Origin: Parascedosporium putredinis
Taxonomy: Eukaryota > Ascomycota > Sordariomycetes > Microascales > Microascaceae
Reading direction: 5' to 3'
Assembly: GCA_949357655.1 (NCBI GenBank)
Contig: CASHTG010000001.1
Coordinates: 1,364,001-1,428,000, forward strand
DNA: 64,000 nucleotides
The notes under the pieces are model-generated. The model saw only the letters and a program-made list of their open reading frames with translations. It did no database searches and was not told where the DNA came from. Shown piece by piece: positions 25,133 to 38,649 of the stretch (positions are counted from its first letter, which is position 1; the number at the start of each line of letters is the position of its first letter). The position numbers were made by a program, and so were the translations under genes.

Positions 25133-28100
25133 AGCCAGGGCCCGGACACCGTAGGATCCAACCCTTCAAACGCCACCGCCAGAAAGGCACAGGCTGTTGT
25201 GACAAAGTGAGATGCCAACATTTCCCTCTTCTCTCTCTCTCCGTCCCTCCCTATAAGTGCGACAAAGCCACCAATGGCCGTGCCTTGGCACTCGGTAGGG
25301 GAGGGGTGTGGATGGGCGGCTTCTTTGAAGAGTCCGGTCGAGCCGCGGGGCACCGGTTCAGGAGGCTGCGACTGAAAACATCTTGCTCGGCACACGCTTC
25401 TGTTATTAATACATCCATAATATCCATTCCATCCATTGCCAGGCCACGGTGGTGGGCGGCAGCTCGAGACGGTCCAGACTTCGTATCTCAACGAACGAGA
25501 CGTTTGTCCTATCTACCATGTTCTTGGCCAGCAGCGGACCAACGTAAAGATAGTGGCAGAATGGCCCTGCCCATACCATGTAGTCTCTACCAGTAGTCTC
25601 CGGTGACTGAACGGGTTAGAGAACGGTCCAGATGGTGGCCCGCGATCCTGTCAAGAAAGCGGAGCGCACAGGGCCAGCCAAGCCAGCGTCCAGTGAGGCG
25701 TTGAGGCGTCAATTGGCAATGTTAGCAAGGTGCGGAGTGTGTCAACTGCGCTGTTTGGCCACGCTCTAATACCTCGCTGGATTACGCAGTGGGAAAAGCC
25801 TCAAAAACTGCCGCGTGTCTGCAGCCACGAAGCTACTCTCGCCGTTGCAGCCGTCACGGTGCGGGTCCACATGTTACATGCGGCCTGTTCTTCCGCTCGT
25901 GGCGAACGCGAGTCAACACTCATTATAGGTGTTTTTTTCCTGAAGACATCTTCTTTCACTCGCACGAGCACGAAGGGGAAAGAAGACATATCTGGTATAA
26001 CCATCAGTAATTTCCGACTCGAGTCACCCTCTCTATCTTGGTCCTAGCACTTCTTTCCTCTATTGATGGTGATGGATGCGCCAACTGGCTCCGGGGAAAG
26101 GAGAGGGACGAGGTACACGGGAGGCTGGGGGAAAGGGAAACGGAGGGGGTGGATAGATTTGATAGCGGGTGAATTCAGCACGTCTTCAGTTGCTCGTGCA
26201 GAAACGAATTTTGGTGGTTGAAAAGAAGCGAAGGGCCTCCTTCAAACTTTGTTTACAAGGGGCGTTCGAGGTGCACGGGCATCATTGAATGATGGGGACG
26301 AATTAATACCAGTCACCTTCAAACCATCGCCCCCAACTCGCTAGCAACACCCAGCGACTTCCCAACCTGAGCTGGCTGCTTCTGAGGGACACTAGTAGAG
26401 CTTTTTAGCCCCGGGTTCCAGGCTCCAGGTTTCGAGCCTCAAGTTTACATGAACCAAAGCCGATTCCTCGCATCTCCGCCGTGTCGCTCTCAGTATTCAA
26501 AGCTTTAATTCAATGGATCAATTTGCCAGCTCGTCATCAAATCATACATGTAAACTCGCTATCAATACCGAGCCTTTTGTCACCGGTAGAAAATCTAGCG
26601 TAAAGACAAGGCCTTACGTGGACCGAGCGTTGGATTAGCTAGGGGTTCGGATTTGAAATCAAAAAAGTGTCGTCAACGGCGTCGATCCGGCATCAACGCC
26701 AACCTGTCTCCGATCCGTTGACAATGCAACTTTGCCTCCGCTCTCCTCTCAAGAGTTAGCTCCTTTGAATCCGCCCTGAAGGCCAATCCTTTGTAATTTT
26801 CACTCGATCTCCACTTCCCGCGTCCATCTCTGTCGTGTGAAGACACCACAGGCCTACCTGCGGAGCCATTTGTGATGGCAAGTATGGACGTAAGATTGGT
26901 ACAGTTAGTGCTCTTTCATAACGTCAGTTTTGTGGTGGGCAAGATCCCGTAAAGCTTTCATATGAAATGCCCGATTATGTCGTAGAGCGGCATAGCCTAC
27001 CCTCTCTTGCTTCTTTACCAACTGACCAGGCATTGTGACGTGATCTTCATCCATCTCATGTCAGAGACGATGCTGGTAATAGCTCAATATTATAATCGTA
27101 TTGCCTATTATAGGACCCCTACTTTAGGAAACGAGTGTATCCTCACCATTGCGTTGCGTGGTGCCTAGTTCGTCATCAATCGTTTGTCACTCAAGCTCTC
27201 GATTCTAGTGTATGCTCATCATTTAGATCTTGAGCATAAAATCACCACTGCTTGCGCTGCCTTGGCTTCCTGGACGACAAAAATGGAAAGCCACAAATAG
27301 CTGTCAAACAGCCTGACAGGGAAGTACCGAATACTTTTGAACTTGGGTCCAGTCCCAGAGATGAGCCACAAAAGATAGCCCTAGCCAAGTACGCAATACC
27401 TCCATACCTATATGTAGGCCGGGACGTGAGGGCTGGGAGGTAAACGGTAATGAGTTTGGGTGGAGCACAAGCCCTTACTTTGCCTTCTCTCACGGAGTGC
27501 ATCCACTCTTTCAATCTGCGTCGCAGGAAGATAATATCAGGAGCGTTGTTTCTGTCTCGATCTTCGCCCAGATAAGCGCTGTTGCATGTTGCATGGCTTC
27601 CTTTTCCTCAAACAGGTACGTTGGCCTAATACTTCGCACTATCGCACTGTATCAATTGATCTATCGGCCTCGGTGGAAACGCAGCGCACAGCCCAAAAGG
27701 GGTCTGTAAGGCTTGGCAGCATATCAGACGAGAGATCGGGCTGTTTCCAGTCCAGTTCCCGGATGGCCTTAGTCGCTGATCACTCATTTTCAGAACCGGT
27801 TTATCCTGCCCCCTTTGGCCGTTGCCCTTCATCGTGGGCGGATGCTGTCAGCAAGAGATAGCGGGAAACGAGTAGGTTTGAATTGAGCTTGCTGGTGAGG
27901 TACCCCAATATATTCTGCCGTGCGCTAATAGCGAGGCCAGCCAGGGCCTGTCTTCTCTAGAGCGTCTTGAATGGCGAGAAATCTTGCTCCTTGGAGCATG
28001 CCATTCCTTCTCCATCCCCACTTTCGCCCTGACGTTTTAAGGGAGGACTCTAGTATTAATCGAGCAATCCTCGCGGTCTGAGAGGCATTCATTGACATGA

Positions 28101-30589
28101 CGACGTCTTCCGAACGTTCCGAAGAGGTTCCAATGGTATTATGGAAGCCACCATTTGCGGCTCTTGGCAAGCAACACAGGAGGCCGCTCACCAGTAATAC
28201 TGCGACCAGCGCCCTCCGTGGGTGAACGCATTCATGCGCTTCGACAAACGGCGACCATCAATCTGCCCGCGCATTTCCTCGGTGCATCAATGCCCGGATG
28301 ATAGTGGCCAGGGCTGAACGAAACAATGGACCCTACCCAGCGCTCTTCTAGACCGGCCTGTTGCCATCTTGTACCTTTATTAGGCAGCACGTATCGTTTA
28401 TCCGAGGAAACCGAAGCTCCATAATAATAGTCAGCTCACCTCCTCAACGCCCACCCCCTTCCCCCAAAAATAACCCTCGTTGATATCCAAGCTACTGCGA
28501 AAAATGGACTAAAAGCTCGGATTGGAGGCAGCTACAAAAGGACAAGGAGCAAAGCGAAAAAGAAAAAAAAAAATAGCCAATGGTAAAATTAGCAGACGAA
28601 CTAGAAAATCTGCTCCATGAGGATTCTCGAGTAGCACCTTAGTGTGGCTGCTTCTCACGAAGATGACGTGTGCCGGCTATTGTTTTGTTTCCTTACTCGT
28701 CTCCTTCCTAAACTCAGATCGCATCTTCCAGCGTGAGACGACGCAAGGGCAAGACGGTAGGAACGAGACGGGTTGTATTACTATTGCAGAATAAGACGAG
28801 AGAGCGCCCCTTGTCGATAGCCAATTCTCCGGCCCGCGCGTCGCCGGCCACCGTCAAACCTAAAAGAGGAGTGCTGTTTCATCAGCGTCTCAAGAGAATA
28901 TCCTCAGACTCAACCCGCCTACTGGGTGAGAACGAGTTGGCTCCCTCTTATCACCGTCTGCTTTTTTCTTCATCTTTACCCTTCTCTTGCATCCCGCCGT
29001 TGCCATTTGCCCCAGCCGTCCCTTCGCTCACCTATGAGGACATACCTGTTACCCTGTGGTTTTTGCCCCGTGAATCATCGTGAATCTTCAAGCGGCATAC
29101 GGAGACTGAAAACCCCACATCAAAGGCAGAAGATAGAAGACAGCGAAAGAAATCCGGGGAATGGCGAAATGTAAAAGCCCCTCCCGTCAAACCCTCCCTC
29201 CCTCTCCCTTGGTTGAGTGTTTCGAATCATCGTCACAAATATTCCTTTCTGCTAAAGCAGACGCATAATCCTCTTCTTGTGGCTGCTTCTTCCTCCATGT
29301 ACGGACAGAGCTCATTGAGATGCTCTCTTTCGTAAACTCGTGGAGACGGATGAAAAAGGCTCTCTCGCCGCAGGTGGTAAAGCATATCCTCCTCCTGACA
29401 CCTCCACTCAGGGTTGCCCATCCCCCTCGGGCTGCTTCTTTCCGGTGCAAGGCTCACCTATCCTGTAATCTCGACAATCTCGCAACGGCCCCATCCAAGA
29501 CCCAGGGCCTGTTGGAGTGGACGATCATTTTCGTCAAGCTCCCGAATGCATAGACGTTGGAGGAAGATCATCAGCCCACTCGCTTGGTTCGTCCCAGCTT
29601 ACAACCCCCTGGGGTCGTGCTAGGCGTTATGGGCAATCTTCGAGAAGGAGGAGTGATCTGATTAGCTCGGGAGGGTCCTGTAAAAGCGTGAGGGGCATAA
29701 TAGAAGGGTAGAGATCAAGTGCGGACGGATCAAAGTGGCGAGAACACAGGTAGGCGAAAAGAATGATGAAGATCTTGAAGGCGGGCTCTTCAGTGTGGTT
29801 CTAGCGAATCTGGCCGATCACGCCTTCCTGATCTTCCCCAATTATGTAGCCTCCAAAATCTTCCTAGATCCGGAAGAAAAAGACTCAAGAACCGGCCGTG
29901 AGTACACGGCCAAGTTGCGATGCACGTTTGAGCAGCATTGAACTATGTGCGTATGTGCGATGTTGAGAAGAAAACTTCTTCACAGCCTTCGATGTACGTG
30001 TGCGGAGAGAATAGCTTTCCACAGAAGGTTAGTGGATATATTCTGGTCTAAAGAATCGAGGCTACAAGCTTTCGACATCCGTCTCGGACCTATCCCGGTC
30101 CCCTATTGCGCGATCCTCCAACCCTATATATCCCAGATTCCACCTCCCCAATAAACCGGCCAACTTGGGACTCATCAGTCACAAGATGATAGACCGAGGG
30201 AGTTGGGCTTAGCGCCCGAACAACAATATTTACAAGATGCAAAGTAAATGACCCGAATAGGGGACAAGACAAAAAGAATAACAAGAGTAAAAGCCCAAAA
30301 GAGACTGATGGACAGGCGGGCGCAGTGATGACTATAAAAATGAAGTGCTGTTTCTTTTGTCTTGTCCGCTCTCCATATTAGAGACTCTTTGGAATGCTGT
30401 AATAAACGCGAGCCTAACGAGATTGCAGATGCGGTGTAAAAGCAAACAATGCAAGGCAGTATCGGGCGGGCAAAACGTGACCAAAAAATGGAGAGGGGAA
30501 ACAAAGAAAACAAAGAACGCGCTAGTCGAAGCACTGGCACGCACCGACATAGACGGTGGAGGGGGCCAATCGGATGCGCATTGCCTCCA

Positions 30590-32102
30590 TCACACGTCTT
30601 CCATAAAGCGCGAAGATGACCCACGCGAAAGGTCTTGCGCTGTGAGAGATCGACCCACGGCGTCGGGCCGGAGTGTACGGGTCGGAGGGGCAGGCGGAGG
30701 GCGGGGGTCCGCGAAAGGATCTCGGGCCGGATCCATGAAGGGGTTTTGCTCGGTGACAGGTGTCCGAGCGGGGCTCGATCTCATCATGACAACGCCGCTC
30801 ACCGGCCTCATGGGATTTCCGAGCGCGAGGATCGGCGCGCCGCTCCCGTCCACATCTACTAGGGGAGGTTGATCGTGGTACATCGATGAAGCACCGCTCA
30901 TGGTGCTCGCCCGAGGGTCCGTAAATCCATCGCCGCCGTACTGTAGAACCGAGGGAAGCTTCTTTCCTGAGATGCGGTGGAATCCAGTGTTTTGAGACTT
31001 GGACTTGGACGTGCCCGCGGCAGCCTTGTAGCTTGACAGCGTTGAGAGCACGGCGGGGGCGGCGAACGGATTCATATGCTGCATCATTCCGCCTCCACCA
31101 GTTCCGCCATCGCCGTTGCCACCGTCGGTAACCAGGCCACGAGTGCCCGAACCGGGCTCGTCTACCAGTCGCAGTCGTCCGGATTGCCTCTTCCTCCAGC
31201 GCAGGAGGGCCATGATTGCGAAGATGATGAAGGCCGCACCAGCGACGCTACCAACAACGCTACCAACAACGGTGCTGGTCGGCGTGGGCCCATCATTGGT
31301 GGAATTTGCGTCGTTAACAGCCGGCCCCTCTTCTAAAACACTTCCCCGGAGCCGGATCCTCCACTATCCGTCACAACAACAACCGTGGGGAGAGCGTGGT
31401 CGATGTCGAACTACTCGAGGATCGAAGGGTTGAGGAGCGGAAATTCGCAATGTGGAAAGAAAGAGTTCCATTGGCGTGGCCTTGGCTTGTACCGTTGAAA
31501 TAGCCTAGGATACAGTTAGTACGACTCGTCCGCGGTTGCGCGTCGCTTCCCACCCGCCCATGCAGACTCACCTGTAGGCATCAGCGTAAATGAGGACACT
31601 GTGGGGGTGCCAGAGGTGACATCGGTCTCGAGTGGGGAAGGCCATCGGTATTACTAGGTGTGGTTAAGGACGTCGGGTCCGGAATGACCTCGGAGAACGG
31701 ATCCGACAGGGAATTAAGGAGATCGGGGTCGACGGGGAGGATACTTTCGTCGCCTGGTGATGTGAGGTCGCCAGAATTTGGCAGGTTGGTAACTAGGGGT
31801 GGGGTGGGGACGACAGGCTCTACCGCGGCAGCGCCTGCATTGTCCGTAATAGATTCGACGATGGCACCGGTCGTGGGATCGACGAGAACAGTGGTGAGAG
31901 GGGAATAAACGGTTTTGATTTCAACGGGCGTGCCATCAGGCCGAAAGACGTGAATGAGGGAAACGGTTCGATGGATTTCGGTAATGAGTGTGTTGCTTGA
32001 ATCGGTCGACTGTCGCTTCTCCGAAGCCGACGAGTCGCCGTTAGTTGAAATGAGAGTTGTATCTAGAACATTATTGGAAGGATCGTCTGAGTTGGTCACC
32101 AT
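30590..32102 (-). CDS. Single-pass membrane protein, Ser/Thr-rich ectodomain, unknown function
   Basis: Not recognised as a named family. Two exons, 32102-31572 and 31504-30590, separated by a 67-nt intron; about 482 residues. The N-terminal half is rich in Ser, Thr, Asp and Pro and includes HVFRPDGTPVEIKTVYSP and a Gly/Ser linker; one hydrophobic span (SVVGSVAGAAFIIFAIMALL, roughly residues 255-275) is followed at once by RWRKRQSGRLRL, a stop-transfer signature. The cytoplasmic tail of about 200 residues carries Gly-rich, Pro-rich and DPFADP-type motifs. Contractions near 31636, 31388 and 31345 must be allowed for; the phases then close. No signal peptide is seen from the ATG at 32102; an upstream ATG at 32146 would need one more lost base. 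Layout resembles fungal cell-surface sensors, but that is inference. Confidence 0.62.
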
Positions 32103-32542
32103 CTCGGGGTCCTGAACGAGTGAAGGACCCCCGTTGGCTCGGCCATGATTGATTTGTTTCGGCTACCAGCAACGGGAGGCGGGCGCCGCTGTGGTGGTTA
32201 CGTGGGTGGAAATAAGCTTTCATAGTAGTAAAGATTAGCTCAACTTGTCCGGGGAATATAGTCTAGAAGCATCGCAACGTTCAAAGCAAAGATTTATGAG
32301 GTGAGGCGGTGGACGGAGGAATAGCTCGAGATGTAGAGGGAATGAGATAGGCACGCAAGGGAAAAAGAGGTGAGTGGAAGAGTCGAGAATCTAGCAATCG
32401 ATGTCCATCAAGATGTTGTGCGGAGAGGAAACCCAATCGGTTGTTCGTCTCCCTTCTCATCCTCTAGCCGTATCCATCAATGTGATTACTCCGCCTCTCG
32501 ACCACTTCGACCTCTCTTTCTTCCCCGAGTGATATGGAGTGC

Positions 32543-32572
32543 TGTGTATGTGTGTGTGTGTGTGTGTGTGTA
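32543..32572. repeat. (TG)n microsatellite
   Basis: TGTGTA followed by eleven uninterrupted TG units, about 440 bp upstream of the membrane-protein start codon. Confidence 0.95.
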
Positions 32573-35262
32573 TAGGCATGACGCGTGTGCCGCATTGCGG
32601 TTGGTTTGGGGCATGGCGGTTGTGTTATACCTCGATGTCCTGAAGCAACGAGGCCATTTCCGAGAAGCTACTCGTCCAGAAGAATCGCAAAAGTGTCGTC
32701 GCTCGTCGTTTGGTGCGAAGTCTGCGTCAACGCGCAACGCAGGTGGAAGTCTCAAAAGGAACCCTTCACATCAACCACGCCGAGAAACGGACGTTGGTGA
32801 TGATCGCATGGCGCCGAAGGCGATTTCGTGTCAAGGTGAAGGGGGAAGGGGACAGGCAGGAAGGCGGACCAGGGACGAGGAAAGCCGGGTGATAATATTG
32901 AAGGGAGGTAGGTATGGCTTGATGGCGCTCACACGCCAGAGCAGCAAAGGGAAAAAAGTCGCACGAGTGACTTGGAAAGTACGCGTCGAGCCCACTGGGC
33001 CAAAGGTACCGTAGCAATTGCTAATATCACTCGAGAGCGGCAGAAATGAAGACGTGCCCAAGCATCCCAGTCATTCGAGTGACAAGGGCAAGCAAGGATA
33101 AAATGAACCAGAGCGGGTTCCTTTTTCGGACGGGAAATGTACAACCACGCACTAAAACTGACATGGACTTGACTTACGCAGACAGAAGATGGGATAATTT
33201 CGCTTGCAGCATGGGTATGGAGTAGCTCAAGGTGGCTTGCCAGGTACCCAGGCCTAGATTGGCCAATCAGCTCTGGTCTTGGCTCTCGGGGCGCTGATTG
33301 TGTGATGGGGCCCCAGTGCATGAGGGTACGTAAATGGTGTCTGGTTCGAGGCGTGTGTGTCAACGTGGATGTCTAATAATTGCTATCGTCGGCCTCGATG
33401 GTCAGACGGAGCAGAGTCGCCAGTTTTTGACTCTGATGTCCGAGAATGGATTGCAGTCTGAGGTGCAACGCAACTCTGCAAACCGACCGGCTCCACCAGG
33501 CTGCTAACACCACAGCGCGGCAGCGGAGGTGCGGGTATTCTTCGTTGCTTCAAGGGAGAGGGGAGCCTGCTTTGCACCACCCCGAAAGAGATGGTGGAAT
33601 TTTCGCGGCAAGGGGCTATCGAGGGAGATCGGTTCAGGCCACAGATTGTCTCTTTTTCCTTCTTCTTTCGTTGTCGAATCGGGCGTCGATGGAGGTGAAA
33701 TGGTTGGTTTGCAGCTGGGACGTGAGCTTGTGAGCGCAGGTTCGGGAAATCGCTTGGGGGTAGGAACGATGGATCCTAGGCACTGATGCATCCCTCGGCG
33801 AGATGGTGGAGTCTCCGTTTTATTACAACCAACAACAAGTCCCCTTCGTCATGCGAGAGGAGCCTCAGATCGTGGTAAAGACAAGAAAGGGCTGGAGAAC
33901 AGGACATCAATTTGAAAGAAGGGACGGAGTGGGTGGGTGGGTTGGTTATCACTCCGGGATCAACATGTCAATTGATCGTGCGTGGAGTCGAGCCTCCTCA
34001 TTAAAAACGAACAGCCAAAGACAGGCACAAGATTTGATGCCTTGGCCTTGAATGAGGAGAGCAGCCGTCAGAATGCCGCCTTGGGAAAATACGAGGGACA
34101 CATTCCCTCGACAAGCATTTTTGAACTGACATCACAACGTAGCAGAAGGGATCCTCCTCAGTTATACTCCACGAGTAAGGCAGTTCCCCTCCCCTGCTTT
34201 GCTTCTCCCGCCCTCAAAGGCACCATGAGCCGTGAGGGCTTTAAAGGGGGCTCGAGTTGCAGTCCGCCTTGCCTTGAAATCGTGGACAGGCTCACAGAGC
34301 AGCCATCACATCAACCCATGTTCTTCCAGAGTTGGCTGTATTATTCGCATGATTTTTCTTGAACAGGAATGGGCAAGGCTAGTACCGAGGTATCAACCCA
34401 GCGGTTTATCGCGCGAACTAATTCCTGTAGTTTCGTTTCTGTTGCTTCTGCGATCTCCCGCCAATGTCTTTTGATCGGGTTGTCCTTCCTCCAGAGTCAA
34501 GTTCAAAGAGATTCGGCAACTCAGTGCTGGCTAACTCCTCCAGGGCACCTTCCCCAATGAAATCGATCGCGGCTGCGGGGACCTCGTATTCACAATCACC
34601 CAGCAGAGCGTGATGCCAGGCCAAAGCCCCGCATCCTCTAGGCAACTAGTGAGCCCGGAAGAAAGAAAAAAAGAAAGAAGAAAAAAAGAAGAAAAACGGT
34701 AAGAACACTGTGCTGCAGCCATATGGCCCAATTAACACATTGAATCAATTGGAAGAATCAATCGCCATTGTCATTGCCAGCGGGGACCGGAATTGGTTCA
34801 CAAGGTCCGGAGTGCCTGGTAGAGGTCCTGACAGGTTGGAAGCTCTGTGGAATTGGAAATGAGGTGGACCGATCTCTAACCAGCCACGAGCTTGATACTG
34901 TATGGCATCTTACACCAGAGGTTACTCTGTCCAAGCTTTAGTGGTGATCCGCGGATAATTTTAGCTCAAGTACCTGCAGATCATGTTAATGTTACAGTGT
35001 AAATCGCCCGAGGTCCAAAAGAGGAGCCTGGGCGCAGGTTCCGCATGCACTCCGAATGAATCTCTCTCCCTTCATTGGATCCATCATTGATCTCTCAATC
35101 CTGCCCGTGCTCACCATCGAACCCAGATCCGAGGCCGAAGCTCACTGGGGGATTGCGATACGAGCGGCAGCGGGTTGCTGCTCACGACGTCAAACCCCCA
35201 ACTTTGCTGCACCAGATCTCGTACCCGTCGAGTGATCCACTCCCGACCATTGTTTGCAATGA

Positions 35263-36075
35263 ACACAACAATTAAAGCACTACAAGTCGCAGAACCCCAG
35301 AAGTTCTTGCACACGGGCGAGGGGGTTTGATAAAGAAGAGAGAAAAAAAGATGATGAAAGATATTTGAGTAAAATAGGAGATGGGAAAAGGAAGAAAGAG
35401 AATAAAGAAAATAATAGAGAAGAATACAATTCAAGGCTTGTGAGACTTGCTCCAATACCTGAGCTTGCGAAGGAACAACTTTCTCGAATGATCATTGATG
35501 TGCTGACTGACCAAAGCAAGCCTCCGGGTGTCCAGAACTTGTTTTTCTTGTCCCCTACCTGCCAACATTCCACCACCGATAGTCTCCCAAAACCGCTAAT
35601 GATCAACTCAGCCCCAATTGTTCATGAAATCAAGAGGCTCAGAAGCTTGGCTATAGATTACGAGGAAGTTGACCCCGGCCTGGAGGCGGCCATCGGAGAA
35701 ATAGATGCCTATCGCTCTTCCTCCAAGAAAAAAAAAGAAAGAAAAAGAAAAAGAAAAGAGTCTAGGGAGCGACACATGTCTTTCATTCACGATCTATTGA
35801 TTAAAAATAAATCACTTAGACGGGAACAGGGAAAACGAAACGCTACTCATTCGGACAGACATCCATTGATGTATCTTGTCATACAATTAATGTGGCCGAG
35901 GAACAGGTTCATGCCGAGAGAATCACCACGGCTGGGACTAGCTCGTCCCGCACCCTTTTGGGCAAACAAGCCTCGACTGAGCAAAGGACCTGATAGAGGC
36001 GAGGACCGCCAGCTCGATCAAGCAAGTAATACAGAAGCACTTGCAGAGAAAGCCACCAGTCAGCTGCTACGTTGA
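35263..36075 (+). other. Long open reading frame of uncertain status
   Basis: After a TGA at 35260-35262 the frame stays open for 270 codons to a TGA at 36073-36075. The first ATG is at 35488, leaving 195 codons plus stop. The product is rich in Lys, Arg and Glu, partly from A-rich DNA (KKKKERKRKRKESRERH), with a central part containing RLAPIPELAKEQLSRMIIDV. I recognise no family and see no clean intron borders. It may be an exon of an unannotated gene, a relic, or chance. Confidence 0.2.
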
Positions 36076-38649
36076 CGAATCAAAGAGAACTCAAAGAACG
36101 ACAAGCTGGCAATAGACAGAGTCTTGTGCCTGCATTTCCTTTCCGTGATAGATACGACTTGGGCACCCAACGTCACACTAGTTGAAGAATGCCAACCGAG
36201 AAGTAGCGATTCTCTTTTTCGAGGTCACCACAACCGATTGGTTGCGCGGAAGAGCGGTTTTGGGGGGGAGATGCGCTACACACCGCCGCGCAGTGCTTGC
36301 ATTTTGAACTGTGGATAAATGCACACGGCTACAGTCGTGCAGCTAGCCACTTGGCCAGCGCAACGGCTCGACCAAGAAGTCACAGTCAGCCCAATATAAT
36401 AACTTGAAAGGGCAAAGAGCCCGAGGTTGTCCGGGCATGTGGGATGGAGGATAATAGAGGATGGAGGATGGGGGCTGCAAAATTCCTCGTGGGCCCAGCC
36501 GCATTCTCCCCGTTTCCATCACCGAAGTTAGCATATGATGATATATATCCCTCTCACCTCGTACGGACCCCGTGACTCGCTTCCGCTTCAGCTTCTGCTC
36601 CGGCCTTGAGACTCAAAAGCTGGTCTCGAAGGGATGGTGCAACTGATCGAGATTCCGCAGCTACGGTGGTGTCCTCCCCACTCTCCGGCACGGAGCACAA
36701 GATTAGGAGGTTGACAATGTCCGCAACACTGCCTATCTGGCACCTAGTGACAGGTCGCGAGCGAGATATCACATTGATCAATCCCACACGTAGGACAGCA
36801 TTCCAGAAACACAGGCACAAACAAGGCCCCTCCCCCACTATGCCGTGTCCCAAGATTGTGAAGCAGTGCCTTTTTCTCAGGAACTCTGTGCCCCAGTTTC
36901 TCGGGCTGAGCAGAAACAAGAGCGAACATGCTCCCCACCCGAGGTTCAGCTAAGTCTCAGTTGGCGAACCCACCCCTCGGCCCTCAATGCGGTGGGGGAT
37001 GGAGGAGACGGGTCCACTCACTCGAGCTCAAAGGGTTCTCGACACTATTAAGGAGTGACCATTTCTAGTGTCAAAGATGGCGAACAATCTCTACATGCAT
37101 TCTACATGTACATGTAGATTTATCAGATATATTAGGGTTGCTGTAGGCCAAGGGGGCACGTGGAGTTGTGCGTGTACTGGAAAGCTCCAGGCTCCGCATT
37201 CCACATTCCTGAGGACTGAATACGTAACATGGCAACTGGTTCAAGACATCGAGTCCATTTAGTGGCGGGGACTCAAGAACGGATCTAGTATGCTAAAAGC
37301 ACCACATAGTTCAAGATGCCCCTAATATTAGAGCCCGTGGGTTTATTTGTTTCAAACGAAGGCGCTAGGAGAATATCAATGTATCCATAGATCTCGTCAC
37401 CTGTCCCTCTGAACCCACAGCCACTAAACCCGCTAGCGACCCTGGTGATTAAAAGACCTGGAAGCTGATATTATCAAGGACCGTTCAAATCATTCCCAGG
37501 GTCGAGAAGAGCCTCCACTCGGCCACGGCGGCCGTCTTTCACCCTCTTCGCAGCCCACAGAAGAAGACGCTAACAATGAGCACTGGCATCCGTTCATCCC
37601 ATCTGTGGATCCCTCCAATAGGTATAGTAACTGGATTGGCCTCTTCTTGCTCGCAATTATTAGGCATGCCCGCCAGCCAACATCCAAGCGTGGCGGCCAC
37701 GCCCGGTGGCCTAGCAATGACATGGGGCTTATTGAGAGCTGGGGTTTCAAACTCCCAGGTGGTTTGATAGAAGAGACTCCCAGATCATCTTTTGAAGAAA
37801 TGGTGATAGAAAAGAAAAAGAAAAGGCCCGAGTCGGTCGTGATACCGCGGACATAAACCCGATTTGTAGCTTAGCTGTTTCAGTGCAAGAACAGCCGCAT
37901 TCACGTCCCCCAGGCCAGCTTCCTGGAGACACCTTGAGCTGACGACGTTGTGTGGGACTTGAGTGACTCGTCAGCTATTCCGCAGTGGACCGGTGGCAGT
38001 GAATCTCTTCAATTTCCTCATATATGCAGTCTAGTCATCACAGGGCTTGAGTGGAAGGTGGCCGTGGGTGATGATGGTCCGGCGGTGGACAAGAGGAAGG
38101 AAGGAAAGAAGACCTCAACAATGGGAAGGAGGATACAACAGGGATACTTCGGACTTTGCTCCGAAGATGTTTTGAATGGCACTGGAATTCGAACCTCCTA
38201 AGCAACCTCAGAGTAAAACACAACCAGTAGGTTAAATATTGGCGCCTCTAAGGCAAAAACTGATGGTTCTCGCGTCTTAGTCAAGCTCCAGCCTATACAG
38301 AGCTGATCAACCATCATTAAACCCGACTAACATCCACTCTCTCTACACCGATGCAATACCTCTAGCGGTGGTCAAGTCCGACGATACGTAGAGATCAAGA
38401 ACAAAGTAGCTTAGCGGCTGGGCCTTTCGGTCGGGCAACGACACCGAGAACACACGCCTCGCCCGGTGCTTAGGTTCTGAATCATCACCGCTTGTGGTCT
38501 TCCGTCATCTCCCACCACGTACTACCACAACGTACTGTTTAAATCTAGCCAGAGCCAGAGCAGCTGGCCCCCTTTCACCCCCGAGGATTCTAACCTGATC
38601 GTGGGCATCTCCATAATCGTTTGGATGAACGATGAAAGGCATGAAGCAA

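Larger units (their letters stand above)
23184..30589. other. 7.4 kb gene-free stretch upstream of the transcription factor
   Basis: No domain-bearing frame is present. The first 404 bp lack any minus-strand ATG and are probably the leader of the transcription factor. Farther out are T-rich and TA-rich sequence (23788-23855), purine-rich plus-strand sequence (24340-24500), a 16-bp palindrome (25117-25132) and CT-rich islands near 25220. A long upstream region is common for regulators with complex control; that link is inference. Confidence 0.55.
32147..38649. other. 6.5 kb stretch without a supported gene
   Basis: Upstream of the membrane protein and downstream end-to-end with tRNA-Pro. It contains a (TG)n microsatellite (32543-32572), A-rich tracts (34660-34700, 35340-35420, 35735-35760) and one long open frame without an early ATG (35263-36075), reported separately. 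Base composition is more AT-rich than in the genes. Nothing else gives a recognisable protein. Confidence 0.55.

Noticed and set aside
38170..38260. Minus-strand tRNA suggested by GGTTCGAATTCC
   Set aside because: The T-stem does not pair and no D-arm or acceptor stem can be drawn around it.
23184..38649. RIP-degraded transposon
   Set aside because: No repeated segments, terminal repeats or transposase-like frames are visible, and base composition is only mildly AT-rich. A k-mer or TpA/ApT index scan would be decisive.
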